A stretch of DNA of 60,358 nt. Origin: a virus. This document shows positions 27,583-34,531 of this stretch, piece by piece; positions within the stretch are counted from its first letter, which is position 1; each line of letters starts with the position of its first letter. The notes under the pieces are model-generated. The model was not told the origin of the DNA. It was given only the letters and a program-made list of their open reading frames with translations, and made no database searches. The stretch covers positions 1 through 60,358 of the IMG/VR virus record IMGVR_UViG_3300023179_000114; one strand, 5' to 3'. The translations under genes and the position numbers were made by a program.

Positions 27583-27705
27583 GTAAGCACTTAGGGCGAG
27601 CGGGCGCCCGCAAATTTGACGTAACTCCTTATGTATCAACTCTTTACGTCTAAAGAATTTTTTTAAGATTTTTTGCTTGACAAGTCGATAATAGTAGTGT
27701 AGGAT
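27583..27705 (+). promoter_or_regulatory. three-site module 4 plus promoter
   Basis: GTAAGCACTTAGGGCGAG, perfect palindrome GCGGGCGCCCGC, GACGTAACTCCTTAT, CTCTTTACG, TTGACA (27677), GTCGATAA, TAGGAT (27700). Confidence 0.8.
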
Positions 27706-27729
27706 AGCACATAAGAAAGAGAGGATTTT

Positions 27730-27939
27730 ATGAAGCAGCGTTTTTTTGATATCGTGGTTGAGAACTCGGATAACCAAGAAATCTCGCTGAATCAGGAGTT
27801 TGTTCTGGATATTCCAGAGCATGATACTAGCAGTCCTGTGGAACGTATGGAGTATAATGGTATTTTGTTGGATACTCTAGTCTCTGCTAGTGGTCTGAAT
27901 GTTTGTTCTTTCAGAAATGAGCCAGTAGTTCTGGAATAG
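27730..27939 (+). CDS. early hypothetical protein
   Basis: 69 aa, MKQRFFDIVVENSDNQ to NEPVVLE, acidic and beta-rich. Single-gene unit between modules 4 and 5. No family recognised. Confidence 0.6.
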   Translation: MKQRFFDIVVENSDNQEISLNQEFVLDIPEHDTSSPVERMEYNGILLDTLVSASGLNVCSFRNEPVVLE

Positions 27940-27960
27940 AACATAAACCCTTGATTCTAA

Positions 27961-28081
27961 AAGACTTAGAACAAGGGGGCGCCCGCAAATTCTACGCAAG
28001 TACTTGTGGGATATAGACTTATGATAAAAAAATAATTTTGTCACTAAATCTATTGACAACAGCCGATAAGAGTTGTAGACT
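27961..28081 (+). promoter_or_regulatory. three-site module 5 plus promoter
   Basis: AAGACTTAGAACAAGG, GGGCGCCC, CTACGCAAGTACTTG, AGACTTATG, TTGACA (28053), GCCGATAA, TAGACT (28076). Confidence 0.75.
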
Positions 28082-28109
28082 AAGCGTATTCCAATAAGGA
28101 GGAAAAGCG

Positions 28110-28652
28110 ATGTTTACGATGAAAGACTTCAATCGAATCAAAAAGAATATCAAGGGGATCGACACGGAAAGTCTATTCTCTCCTCAGCAAGATGAACTGG
28201 CACATAAAATTTCCTGCTTAGGTAGTTCTGGTCGTGGTCAAAGCGGCGAAGAATTGATGTCTCTATATTTGCGTCGTAGAAAATATAAAATCAAGCGATT
28301 TGGCACAATTCATCCGTTTGATATCCTGTTGGACAATAAAATCAAGTGTGAAGTGAAATCTGCTACTATGTATCTGGATAAGAAAACCTATAGGTATTCT
28401 TTCCAAGGTGTCAAGCCGGAACTTTTTGATATTTTATTTCTAGTATTCGTGACTCCAAAAGGAATTGTTACGAAATGGACTGAACAAAAGTATGTTATGC
28501 AATATACTGCAAATAAAAAACGTCAAAAAGATGGATACTATATTTATTTTGATGGAACATGCGATAATATCAATATGGCTTATAATGATGATATTACAGA
28601 TTTTGTAAAATTCTATCCGCCAGTCTCAAAGTCTTGCAAACAAAAGACTTAG
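28110..28652 (+). CDS. putative PD-(D/E)XK-like nuclease
   Basis: 180 aa. The segment GRGQSGEELMSLYLRRR followed by HPFDILLDNKIKCEVKSATM gives a D...ExK pattern of the restriction-endonuclease fold; a charged helix with a Glu lies before it, as usual. The C-terminal half is aromatic and strand-rich. It could act in host DNA breakdown or recombination. The catalytic Asp is the one in FDILL; no DNA-binding domain is obvious. Confidence 0.55.
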   Translation: MFTMKDFNRIKKNIKGIDTESLFSPQQDELAHKISCLGSSGRGQSGEELMSLYLRRRKYKIKRFGTIHPFDILLDNKIKCEVKSATMYLDKKTYRYSFQGVKPELFDILFLVFVTPKGIVTKWTEQKYVMQYTANKKRQKDGYYIYFDGTCDNINMAYNDDITDFVKFYPPVSKSCKQKT

Positions 28653-28761
28653 GATAAGAGAGGCGGGCCGGATTTGCCATAACTCCTTACTCCCCAACAC
28701 TTTACGTCAAAAAAATTTTTCTAAAGATTTTTCTTGACTCTTGTCGATAATATGGTATACT
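28645..28761 (+). promoter_or_regulatory. three-site module 6 plus promoter
   Basis: AGACTTAGGATAAG, GGCGGGCCGG, CCATAACTCCTTAC, CACTTTACG, TTGACT (28734), GTCGATAA, TATACT (28756). Site 1 overlaps the stop of the nuclease gene. Confidence 0.75.
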
Positions 28762-28785
28762 TAGAGTATCACGAAAGGGAAAATC

Positions 28786-29073
28786 ATGAGTTACAACGGT
28801 TACGCTAACTACGAAACATGGAATGTTTGCCTTTGGATCGCTAATGATGAAGGTCTGAATGGACTTGCGGCCTCTTGTGATGATTATGGCTCATTCACTG
28901 AAACTTTGAAGGAAGTGAATACTGTGGAAGAGTTTCATGCTGGTAGGATATCCAATGCCTACCGATCTATCGCATTCCAAACTCCGGACGGGGTAGCATG
29001 GAATGATAGTGCCGTGAACCTCACGGAATTGCAAGGTTTTTGGGAAGAAAATTTTTCTAAAGTCCGGTCTTGA
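28786..29073 (+). CDS. conserved phage protein, YETWNV type
   Basis: 95 aa. The opening MSYNGYANYETWNVCLWIAN with NDEGL is a conserved signature I recall from short proteins in phages and bacteria (DUF7249-like). AAAGGGAAAATC precedes ATG. Its TGA stop lies within the TTGACT of the next promoter. Function unknown. Confidence 0.7.
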   Translation: MSYNGYANYETWNVCLWIANDEGLNGLAASCDDYGSFTETLKEVNTVEEFHAGRISNAYRSIAFQTPDGVAWNDSAVNLTELQGFWEENFSKVRS

Positions 29074-29097
29074 CTTTGGCCGATAATACTGTAGAAT
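29070..29097 (+). promoter_or_regulatory. early promoter built on a stop codon
   Basis: TTGACT, 16 nt with GCCGATAA, TAGAAT. The upstream gene's TGA is inside the -35 box. Confidence 0.75.
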
Positions 29098-29139
29098 GGT
29101 TAGAGTTGTGGTTTTGGTTTTCATAACGAAAGGGTAGAT

Positions 29140-29547
29140 ATGAGCGATTTGACTGTGTTTTTTGGTGTTTTTGCTGTTGTTGCTGCTGGTTTTGCTGCTT
29201 TTCTGACGTATGCTATCTATGGTGGATCTAGGGGTTCTTTGAGTAGGGCTAAGATTGGCGAAGTGTATAACTTCGTCTATGAACAGCCCGCAAAGGGTGA
29301 GCCTGAGCGGTATTTGGCCAAGGTGCTTGAAGTCCATACTCTGGACAATAATAGTATCCGTAGGCTGAATGCTCATAGTGCGTATCGTAGGAATGATCCG
29401 CAGTTTGTGCGTACCAACCATCTGGTAACGTGTGCTATGCCTAATGGCACTGTGCGTAATTTCTATGCAGAACGCACCAAGAACTGCCGCAGGCCATTGC
29501 TTGCTGGTACGCTCTTCAAGAGCGGCTTGGCTGCAATGATGTTCTGA
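29140..29547 (+). CDS. membrane-anchored early protein
   Basis: 135 aa. Residues 6-27 are a transmembrane helix (FFGVFAVVAAGFAAFLTYAI). The soluble part starts GEVYNFVYEQPAKGEPERYL and looks like a small beta-barrel with an Arg-rich tail (RTNHLVTCAMPNGTVRNFY). GC and codon use are higher than in the right arm. Probably acts at the inner membrane; role unknown. Confidence 0.65.
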   Translation: MSDLTVFFGVFAVVAAGFAAFLTYAIYGGSRGSLSRAKIGEVYNFVYEQPAKGEPERYLAKVLEVHTLDNNSIRRLNAHSAYRRNDPQFVRTNHLVTCAMPNGTVRNFYAERTKNCRRPLLAGTLFKSGLAAMMF

Positions 29548-29581
29548 ACCAAAAACCGAGCCCTAAAGTGTTGTCGCAGCA

Positions 29582-29691
29582 GCACTTAGGGCAAGGTCGC
29601 GGGCGCATATTTGTCATAACTCCTTGTGTATCAACAACTTATAAACAATCTAAAGTTTGTGCTTGACAAGTGCCGATATCTAATGTAGAAT
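29582..29691 (+). promoter_or_regulatory. three-site module 7 plus promoter
   Basis: GCACTTAGGGCAAGG, GTCATAACTCCTTGTGTATC, AACAACTTATA, TTGACA (29663), GCCGATAT, TAGAAT (29686). Confidence 0.75.
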
Positions 29692-29697
29692 AAGAGC

Positions 29698-29862
29698 ATG
29701 AATACAGCAAATAAATACTCTGCATATGAATGGAGAGTTTATAGGAATAATCGTTTTATTGGCTATGTTATAGCAGCAAGCGAAATTGACGCCTATAGAA
29801 AAGCCAAAGAAAAATATGGGGATTATGTTCTGGTAGAAAGAGTATATAGTAGTCTCACCTAA
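29698..29862 (+). CDS. small protein ending in the hairpin element
   Basis: 54 aa, MNTANKYSAYEWRVY to RVYSSLT. The TAA stop lies within CACCTAATCC of hairpin element 2. The middle (AASEIDAYRKAKEKYGDYVLV) resembles small phage proteins with a repeated-strand domain. A degraded relative lies at 33069-33155. The ATG is only a few nt after the promoter, so the message may be nearly leaderless. Confidence 0.55.
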   Translation: MNTANKYSAYEWRVYRNNRFIGYVIAASEIDAYRKAKEKYGDYVLVERVYSSLT

Positions 29863-29902
29863 TCCTACGGATTTGCTGTGGTGGGCTATAGTCAGTCAAA
29901 AT
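29852..29902 (+). repeat. two-hairpin element copy 2
   Basis: GTCTCACCTAATCCTACGG, stem AATCC/GGATT with a UACG tetraloop, then GGGCTATAGTCAGTC. A promoter follows 10 nt later. Confidence 0.7.
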
Positions 29903-29911
29903 AATAGGATC

Positions 29912-29940
29912 TTGACAAGTAGTTTGCATTATGATATGAT
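29912..29940 (+). promoter_or_regulatory. early promoter
   Basis: TTGACA, 17 nt, TATGAT, immediately after hairpin element 2. Confidence 0.65.
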
Positions 29941-29962
29941 TAGTGCAGAAAGAGAGGCTTGT

Positions 29963-30124
29963 ATGGTCTATCGTGTGATTAGAACTGAAAATGAATCAAG
30001 TACGACCTTTGATTTTGACGATATAGAAGATGCTAGAGAGTGGGTTCGTCAAGAGAAAGATTTTGATGAGAATTGTATGAGTCCTAAGATTGGGATTTAT
30101 GAGATTTTTGAGGTGGAAAAATGA
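29963..30124 (+). CDS. small acidic protein
   Basis: 53 aa from ATG 29963 (MVYRVIRTENESSTTF) after AGAGAGG; longer frames begin in the promoter. FDFDDIEDAREWVRQEKDF is an acidic helix. It overlaps the next gene by 4 nt. Confidence 0.6.
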   Translation: MVYRVIRTENESSTTFDFDDIEDAREWVRQEKDFDENCMSPKIGIYEIFEVEK

Positions 30125-30336
30125 AGTTGGCTAAGACTGATAGTGATAAGGTTTATGAGGATATTTATAATCTGGTAGCAAATACTATTGCTATTACTGA
30201 GGCTCCTGAACTGTATAATATCCCTGTCACAACCAAAGCAAAGGCTATAAAGGAGTTGACAGACGCTACTTTTTTGCGTATAATGCGTAAGATTCGTTCC
30301 CAACGTGATCGGGCTGTTGCTCTGAGTTCTAACTAA
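30121..30336 (+). CDS. small helical protein
   Basis: 71 aa, MKLAKTDSDKVYEDIY to AVALSSN, basic C-terminus (IMRKIRSQRDRAV). Stop TAA is directly followed by the TTG start of the next gene, so translation is coupled. Confidence 0.6.
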   Translation: MKLAKTDSDKVYEDIYNLVANTIAITEAPELYNIPVTTKAKAIKELTDATFLRIMRKIRSQRDRAVALSSN

Positions 30337-30843
30337 TTGAGGTGCTTTATTCCAAACTGGTGCATGAACAAGTTGACAGTTTCTCATCCTAATCCTGACA
30401 TGGTTGACCGATTTGAAAAAGCCTATAATGTTGGTAAGGCTTGTAGTGAGTTTTTGCCTGTTCCAGAAGGTTATTATGAAAATGATAAATGGTATGACTG
30501 GTGCGTAAATAACTGGTCAACAAAATGGGATATTGGGGCCGATGTGGGTACGGATAGGGAAGAATGGCACGGCTTGAAGGCTACTAGAGTAGGCAATCAA
30601 GTAAATTGTTCGTTTGATAGTGCGTGGAGTCCTCCTGTTGGTTTGTATGATAAACTGGTTGAGTTGGGATATGATGTAAAGGCTAGTTATTGGGAACCGG
30701 GTATGGCCTTTTGTGGTATTTGGGATAATGGTGCTGATAATTATGTAGACTATCCTAGTAAGGATATGATTCCTGTTGCATTGTGGAATGAGTTTGGTAT
30801 GGAAGAATTCTTCAAGGACGATCCAGAAGAAGCGACTACCTAA
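30337..30843 (+). CDS. YubB / DUF1281-like protein
   Basis: 168 aa from TTG 30337, directly at the upstream stop. The signature FIPNWCMNKLTVSHP matches the PNWCxNxLxV opening of the YubB ferredoxin-like family found on plasmids and phages; starting at the internal ATG would lose it. Later, WGTDREEW-type and DSAWSPPVGLYDKLV patterns also fit. The family is linked to mobile DNA, with no proven biochemical role. Confidence 0.75.
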   Translation: MRCFIPNWCMNKLTVSHPNPDMVDRFEKAYNVGKACSEFLPVPEGYYENDKWYDWCVNNWSTKWDIGADVGTDREEWHGLKATRVGNQVNCSFDSAWSPPVGLYDKLVELGYDVKASYWEPGMAFCGIWDNGADNYVDYPSKDMIPVALWNEFGMEEFFKDDPEEATT

Positions 30844-30874
30844 ACGCGGTTCGCTCTAAGTTCTTAGCCCAAGA

Positions 30875-30993
30875 GGACTTAGGGCAAGCCTGCGCCGCCG
30901 GGTTCGTCGTAAATCCTTATGCTGCTTATACTTGCGAAGCAAAAATATTTTTTCAAGAAAGCCCCTTGACAAGCCGATAATAGATAGTAGAAT
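30875..30993 (+). promoter_or_regulatory. three-site module 8 plus promoter
   Basis: GGACTTAGGGCAAGC, GCGCCGCC, GTCGTAAATCCTTATGC, ATACTTGCG, TTGACA (30966), GCCGATAA, TAGAAT (30988). No gene follows for 430 nt. Confidence 0.75.
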
Positions 30994-31087
30994 GATTGAG
31001 TAAGACAAAACAAACTTTCGTGGGTCCATGCGGCGGGACTAGATTAGGATAAGCCATTACGAAAAAACAATAAGGCTATGCCGATTG

Positions 31088-31115
31088 TTGACAGCGGGCT
31101 TATACGCTGTATAGT
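31088..31115 (+). promoter_or_regulatory. promoter of the putative ncRNA
   Basis: TTGACA, 16 nt, TATAGT. The spacer lacks the CCGATA block found in most neighbours. Confidence 0.65.
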
Positions 31116-31121
31116 AGTGCT

Positions 31122-31380
31122 AATCTATGGGGGATGGCATCCTCACTCACGACCAATACGAGAACCATCTGTGTACATACAGGAAAAAATGTGAATAGGG
31201 TTTGTTTAAGAATGTGAATACGTTCCGCCCTATTGTGGTTCTCGACAATACAACTAGTAACCGTTACCTCTGATAAACTGCCTGATAATAGGTACCCGAA
31301 AGCAGTGAAGCAGCGTGGGCGGTTTCCATCCGATCCTGACAAGGGGCAATCGTATGGGTTATAGGAATCGGGGCGTAAAA
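31122..31380 (+). ncRNA. candidate structured non-coding RNA
   Basis: No supported gene in 30844-31425. Behind its own promoter the sequence folds into several perfect helices: GGATG/CATCC at 31132-31142; CGAGAACCA (31159) with TGGTTCTCG (31236), 9 bp; nested AATAGGG (31194) with CCCTATT (31228), 7 bp; CTGT/ACAG hairpin at 31169-31182; ACTG (31277) with CAGT (31303) around CCT/AGG; and CCGATCCT (31330) with AGGAATCGG (31363) with one bulge. It is not tmRNA, RNase P or 6S by any signature I know. No U-run terminator is visible. Confidence 0.55.
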
Positions 31381-31391
31381 GATTTCGCTGG

Positions 31392-31419
31392 TTGACAATC
31401 TAAAAATAGATGGTAAAAT
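31392..31419 (+). promoter_or_regulatory. early promoter
   Basis: TTGACA, 16 nt, TAAAAT, 7 nt before the next ATG. Confidence 0.7.
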
Positions 31420-31425
31420 ACAGAC

Positions 31426-31632
31426 ATGAATATCATACCTATAAACGACAACAATAGCCGGTTTGATCTTGTAGAGATCAAGTCTACCCACCCTATGGTG
31501 GCACCTACTCCACATTGTCGGATTCATGGGGCTATGAACTGTGTGGCTATTCACTCTAATGGGAAACTGTGGCGTTGTATTCAAAGTAATCAAATGAAAG
31601 ACTGTAGAGCAGGGTGCGAGGAGAAAATATGA
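31426..31632 (+). CDS. small Cys/His protein
   Basis: 68 aa, MNIIPINDNNSRFDL to AGCEEKI. The Cys/His set (HCRIHGAMNC, LWRCIQ, DCRAGC) suggests a metal-binding fold. Nearly leaderless start; overlaps the next gene (ATGA). Confidence 0.6.
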   Translation: MNIIPINDNNSRFDLVEIKSTHPMVAPTPHCRIHGAMNCVAIHSNGKLWRCIQSNQMKDCRAGCEEKI

Positions 31633-31886
31633 ACGGCTATGAACTGATCGCAGAGTTTGAGAAACTGATTAAGGATATGATTGTGGTTCCTAATCACTGG
31701 CTTCCGGAAGATTTTAGAGATAATCGTACCGATAGCGTTTCGCTGGCTGATCTGGAACGAAAGTGCGATGCTAGAGAGATTGGCGAGACTGATCACCAGA
31801 TTGAGAAGCGAGAGAAGGATAGGCGAATTGCGGCATACGCCGTGATGATCGAACATGGGCAAGAAATAGAATACATAATGAAGTGA
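31629..31886 (+). CDS. helical early protein
   Basis: 85 aa from ATG 31629 after GAGGAGAAAAT. MNGYELIAEFEKLIKD and LADLERKCDAREIGETDHQI are charged helices. Coupled to the previous gene. Function unknown. Confidence 0.6.
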   Translation: MNGYELIAEFEKLIKDMIVVPNHWLPEDFRDNRTDSVSLADLERKCDAREIGETDHQIEKREKDRRIAAYAVMIEHGQEIEYIMK

Positions 31887-31907
31887 TCATAAAGCCTTAC
31901 TCCTAAA

Positions 31908-32027
31908 GCACTTAGGACTAGGCGGGCCGCCCCGGTTTGATGTAAGTGCTGTCCTATCAACCACTTATGCTTAGAAAATTTTTCTTCAAGAAACCCTCTT
32001 GACAATGCCGATAACTAATGGTATAAT
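31908..32027 (+). promoter_or_regulatory. three-site module 9 plus promoter
   Basis: AAGCACTTAGGACTAGG, GGCGGGCCGCC, GATGTAAGTGCTGTCC, AACCACTTATG, TTGACA (31999), GCCGATAA, TATAAT (32022). Confidence 0.8.
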
Positions 32028-32035
32028 GGTGACAT

Positions 32036-32152
32036 ATGAGAATCTTTCGTAAAATAGTTCTATTCTTCCCATCTTTGACCATGTTCTTTCTGGCATATTT
32101 TACGTTCATTTGTGATAATGAGGCTACTAAGTTTAGTTTTAGGTGGAAATAA
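32036..32152 (+). CDS. tiny membrane protein
   Basis: 38 aa with one transmembrane helix (IVLFFPSLTMFFLAYFTFI), 9 nt after the promoter -10, so nearly leaderless. It shares its last base with the next start codon. Confidence 0.5.
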   Translation: MRIFRKIVLFFPSLTMFFLAYFTFICDNEATKFSFRWK

Positions 32153-32355
32153 TGAACTGGCATTATGGTAATCCTATTGTGAATGGAGAATATCTTTGCT
32201 GTATAAAGGGTTATCCTTCTCCTATTTCTTTTGATTGGTATGATGGTAAGTGGGGAAGTTGGGATTGGATTGACGACAAATTGAATCCTATTGATCAATC
32301 TCTAGTGGTATGCTATATTGGTTTTGATGAGATTCCTATGCCGGAGAATTGGTAA
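32152..32355 (+). CDS. small Trp-rich protein, DUF551-like
   Basis: 67 aa from ATG 32152. MNWHYGNPIVNGEYLCC and WYDGKWGSWDW resemble the short DUF551-type proteins encoded by phages (one-layer beta fold). It overlaps the next gene by 1 nt. Confidence 0.6.
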   Translation: MNWHYGNPIVNGEYLCCIKGYPSPISFDWYDGKWGSWDWIDDKLNPIDQSLVVCYIGFDEIPMPENW

Positions 32356-32519
32356 TGAAAACCGAAAGTATTGAACTAAAAGAACTAAAAAGACTTGTGA
32401 GTGAATTTTTGGATGCTACATATTATGTTCCTTTTAGGGCTGTAGACTGTAATCAACAATTGGTAGAAGACTTGTGGGAAAAGTTAGCCGATGCTGTTGA
32501 TTCTGAAAGAAAGAGATAA
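32355..32519 (+). CDS. small helical protein
   Basis: 54 aa, MKTESIELKELKRLVSEF to DSERKR, charged and helical. Followed after 1 nt by the next ATG. No motif. Confidence 0.55.
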   Translation: MKTESIELKELKRLVSEFLDATYYVPFRAVDCNQQLVEDLWEKLADAVDSERKR

Positions 32520-32520
32520 A

Positions 32521-32802
32521 ATGGAATGGAATAACTCTCATAAAAATCCGCCAGAGGCTGGCCAGAAGATATATTACTTCGGTCCCAATATTGGGATTGG
32601 GATTGGCACGTATAGGTATGAGGAACACTCTATTAAACATTTGGGTAAGGTGATTGAACTTTGTCCACATGTGTTCTATAATGTATGTTTTGGTGTGGTT
32701 GATGCTTGTGACGCCCCTTTCTGGCTTCCTTATGATGAGGAGCGAGCAAAGAGTTGGTGTCCTATTATTCCAGAAGAATATACAAAAGGATTATACGATT
32801 GA
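32521..32802 (+). CDS. DUF551-like small protein
   Basis: 93 aa from ATG 32521. MEWNNSHKNPPEAGQKIYYF fits the W..xxxxPxxGxxV pattern of DUF551-like phage proteins; ends with CPIIPEEYTKGLYD. The previous gene is a second, shorter relative. Function unknown. Confidence 0.65.
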   Translation: MEWNNSHKNPPEAGQKIYYFGPNIGIGIGTYRYEEHSIKHLGKVIELCPHVFYNVCFGVVDACDAPFWLPYDEERAKSWCPIIPEEYTKGLYD

Positions 32803-32924
32803 AAACTCTTAGTGATATTTGTCCATGCGGGCAGTGCAAAGAACTAGTGTGGAAGTATGACCACAATGGTATCATCTGGATTTTTTGTGAAAACTGCCAT
32901 TGGTGGTATATCGGTAACTACTGA
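32799..32924 (+). CDS. small zinc-ribbon-like protein
   Basis: 41 aa from TTG 32799, overlapping the previous stop (TTGA). CPCGQCKEL and CENCHWWY give two Cys pairs, like a minimal zinc ribbon. Ends in front of module 10. Confidence 0.5.
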   Translation: MKTLSDICPCGQCKELVWKYDHNGIIWIFCENCHWWYIGNY

Positions 32925-32932
32925 CCAGATAA

Positions 32933-33050
32933 GGACTTAGAGCAAATCCGGCGGCGAAATTTTGTCGTAACTCCTTATCTATCAACGCTTTACGTCTAAA
33001 AATATTTTTTCAAGTTTCCCCTTGACAGTTTCCGATAATAGATGTATACT
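32933..33050 (+). promoter_or_regulatory. three-site module 10 plus promoter
   Basis: GGACTTAGAGCAAATCC, GTCGTAACTCCTTATCTATC, AACGCTTTACG, TTGACA (33022), CCGATAAT, TATACT (33045). Confidence 0.8.
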
Positions 33051-33068
33051 TAACCCAAGACGATAGAT

Positions 33069-33155
33069 GCGGGCCGCTGGCAAAATGACGTCAAAGAAGC
33101 CACGGTTAAATGCAAGGCCGAGTATGGCATAACCCAATCTATTTGTCTTGCCTAA
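33069..33155 (+). pseudogene. 5'-truncated remnant of the 29698-type gene
   Basis: In the 328-nt gap 32925-33252, this open frame ends CKAEYGITQSICLA-stop, aligned with AKEKYGDYVLVERVYSSLT-stop at 29698, and the stop again lies within the hairpin element. No start codon is left in frame. It could also be a short leaderless reading frame. Confidence 0.35.
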
Positions 33156-33196
33156 TCCTACGGATTTGGGATGGATGGGTATAGTCAGCCAGAAAT
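33145..33196 (+). repeat. two-hairpin element copy 3
   Basis: GCCTAATCCTACGGATTTGGG, stem AATCC/GGATT with UACG loop, then GGGTATAGTCAGCC. A promoter follows 9 nt later. Confidence 0.7.
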
Positions 33197-33204
33197 AGTG
33201 ACTC

Positions 33205-33233
33205 TTGACAACGATTGGTCGATAAGGTATAGT
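33205..33233 (+). promoter_or_regulatory. early promoter
   Basis: TTGACA, 17 nt with GTCGATAA, TATAGT, right after hairpin element 3. Confidence 0.7.
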
Positions 33234-33252
33234 AGTAGCACAGAGGTGATTT

Positions 33253-33465
33253 ATGTTTAAAGTAGTCGTTTGTGGTGGGCCGTATGACGGGGAGGTTATT
33301 GGTGATGATGGATGGATTTCCTTCTCTGCCACCCCGACATATCGTTTCGATAGTTATGCCGATGCTCAAGAGTTTATTGATAGTCGAAGTGCTAGAACAG
33401 CAGATGGTGATTATGGTATTGGCGCAACACTAAATATTGATGAAATAGATGGGGATATCTATTAA
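33253..33465 (+). CDS. early hypothetical protein
   Basis: 70 aa, MFKVVVCGGPYDGEVIGDDGW, an opening like the small phage proteins with a beta-meander; the middle (SYADAQEFIDSRSARTADG) resembles a short SH3-like repeat. GAGGTGATTT before ATG. Overlaps the next gene by 1 nt. Confidence 0.6.
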   Translation: MFKVVVCGGPYDGEVIGDDGWISFSATPTYRFDSYADAQEFIDSRSARTADGDYGIGATLNIDEIDGDIY

Positions 33466-33878
33466 TGAAACCTAAACCACTACACGCCGAAGTTCGATTT
33501 CATCTGCTAAATGGTAAAAATTACCGTAAGTGGCAGGTAAATATTATGCGGGGAAGAAAAAGGGTTGACCAATATTATGTCGATCCTGCCGAGTACCAGT
33601 TGGAGATGAGGGGTTGTAAACTTGTCAATAAATTAGCTAGGGCCAAGTGGGTTCATAAGAAACAGAAAAAGAATGTTAGCGGGTGGGTACAGTGTGAAGA
33701 AGTGATTCTAAATCGTGAGATTGGTATTGACAACTTAGAAAAGCTATACTATAATCCTATTCGTGATCCAAGGTGGAGACGCGAAAGTGATTGTGGCGAA
33801 TTTGCTTGGGATGGTAGTGAGTATGCTACTTTAATTACGCAAGATCGACAAGTTTATATTTTGGAGGAAAGAGTATGA
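33465..33878 (+). CDS. early hypothetical protein
   Basis: 137 aa, basic N-half (KNYRKWQVNIMRGRKRVDQY, RAKWVHKKQKK) and acidic C-half. No family recognised. Overlaps the L12-like gene by 4 nt, so the two may be made together. Confidence 0.6.
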   Translation: MKPKPLHAEVRFHLLNGKNYRKWQVNIMRGRKRVDQYYVDPAEYQLEMRGCKLVNKLARAKWVHKKQKKNVSGWVQCEEVILNREIGIDNLEKLYYNPIRDPRWRRESDCGEFAWDGSEYATLITQDRQVYILEERV

Positions 33879-34249
33879 TCAAGGTTGAAATGAGCGTTCG
33901 TGAAGCTCTGAACATGGTGTCGAATGGTTGTAATCTCGATATGTACGAGAAGATCGTATGTGCGTTGGAGGTGGCGTTGGGTGTGAACCAGCGTCGAGTG
34001 GTGACCATCACTGGAGGATTGACTCTGGATAATCGTATCCATTCCATCAAGGCTATCCGACAGCACACCGGATGGGGTTTGAAGGAAGCCAAGGATTGGA
34101 GTGACTATCTGGTTGGTGGTTGGCATAACGACAGGTTCATTCCTGCTAAGTCCGGAGCCAAGCAGAGCATCACTCTGAAAACGCCGGAAGCGGCAGAGGG
34201 TTTGCTGCGTGATCTGGTTGGACTGGGTTGTGAGGGTTATCTCTCATAA
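33875..34249 (+). CDS. protein with ribosomal L7/L12 C-terminal-like domain
   Basis: 124 aa. Residues ~53-124 read RIHSIKAIRQHTGWGLKEAKDW, then TPEAAEGLLRDLVGLGCEGYL, which follows the L7/L12 C-terminal pattern (KIxVIKxVRxxTGLGLKEAKxxV, AExxKxxLExAGAxVE). In bL12 this domain contacts EF-G and EF-Tu. The N-terminal half is not the bL12 dimerisation domain. It may redirect translation factors, or simply reuse the fold. GC-rich codon use relative to the right arm. Confidence 0.7.
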   Translation: MIKVEMSVREALNMVSNGCNLDMYEKIVCALEVALGVNQRRVVTITGGLTLDNRIHSIKAIRQHTGWGLKEAKDWSDYLVGGWHNDRFIPAKSGAKQSITLKTPEAAEGLLRDLVGLGCEGYLS

Positions 34250-34270
34250 CCTAAACCCCTATGCTGTAAA

Positions 34271-34399
34271 GACTTACGGCAAACGGGCCGGGCCGACCTT
34301 GACGTAAGTGCTTACCACCAAACAACTTACGACAAAAGAAAAAATTTTTGGGGGAGACTCAAGTTCGCTCTTGACAATACCGATACTATACTGTAGAAT
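34271..34399 (+). promoter_or_regulatory. three-site module 11 plus promoter
   Basis: AGACTTACGGCAAACGG, GACGTAAGTGCTTACC, ACAACTTACGACAAAAG, TTGACA (34371), CCGATACT, TAGAAT (34394). It drives only a short leader before a second promoter. Confidence 0.8.
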
Positions 34400-34458
34400 G
34401 ATAGAGTACGACGCAAGACGCTGCCACGAAGCCAACAATAGAAACCCTCATGGCACTC

Positions 34459-34487
34459 TTGACAAGTAGGTATCTGTAGCGTATACT
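34459..34487 (+). promoter_or_regulatory. early promoter
   Basis: TTGACA, 17 nt, TATACT, 60 nt downstream of the module 11 promoter; the two run in tandem. Confidence 0.65.
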
Positions 34488-34531
34488 GATACTATGACGA
34501 TTGGAACTATAACACTTTTGGAGAATGTACC

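Noticed and set aside
31100-31593. Minus-strand frames of 80 and 109 aa over the ncRNA region
   Set aside because: No SD, unlikely composition, and they run through the plus-strand promoters and the start of the 31426 gene.
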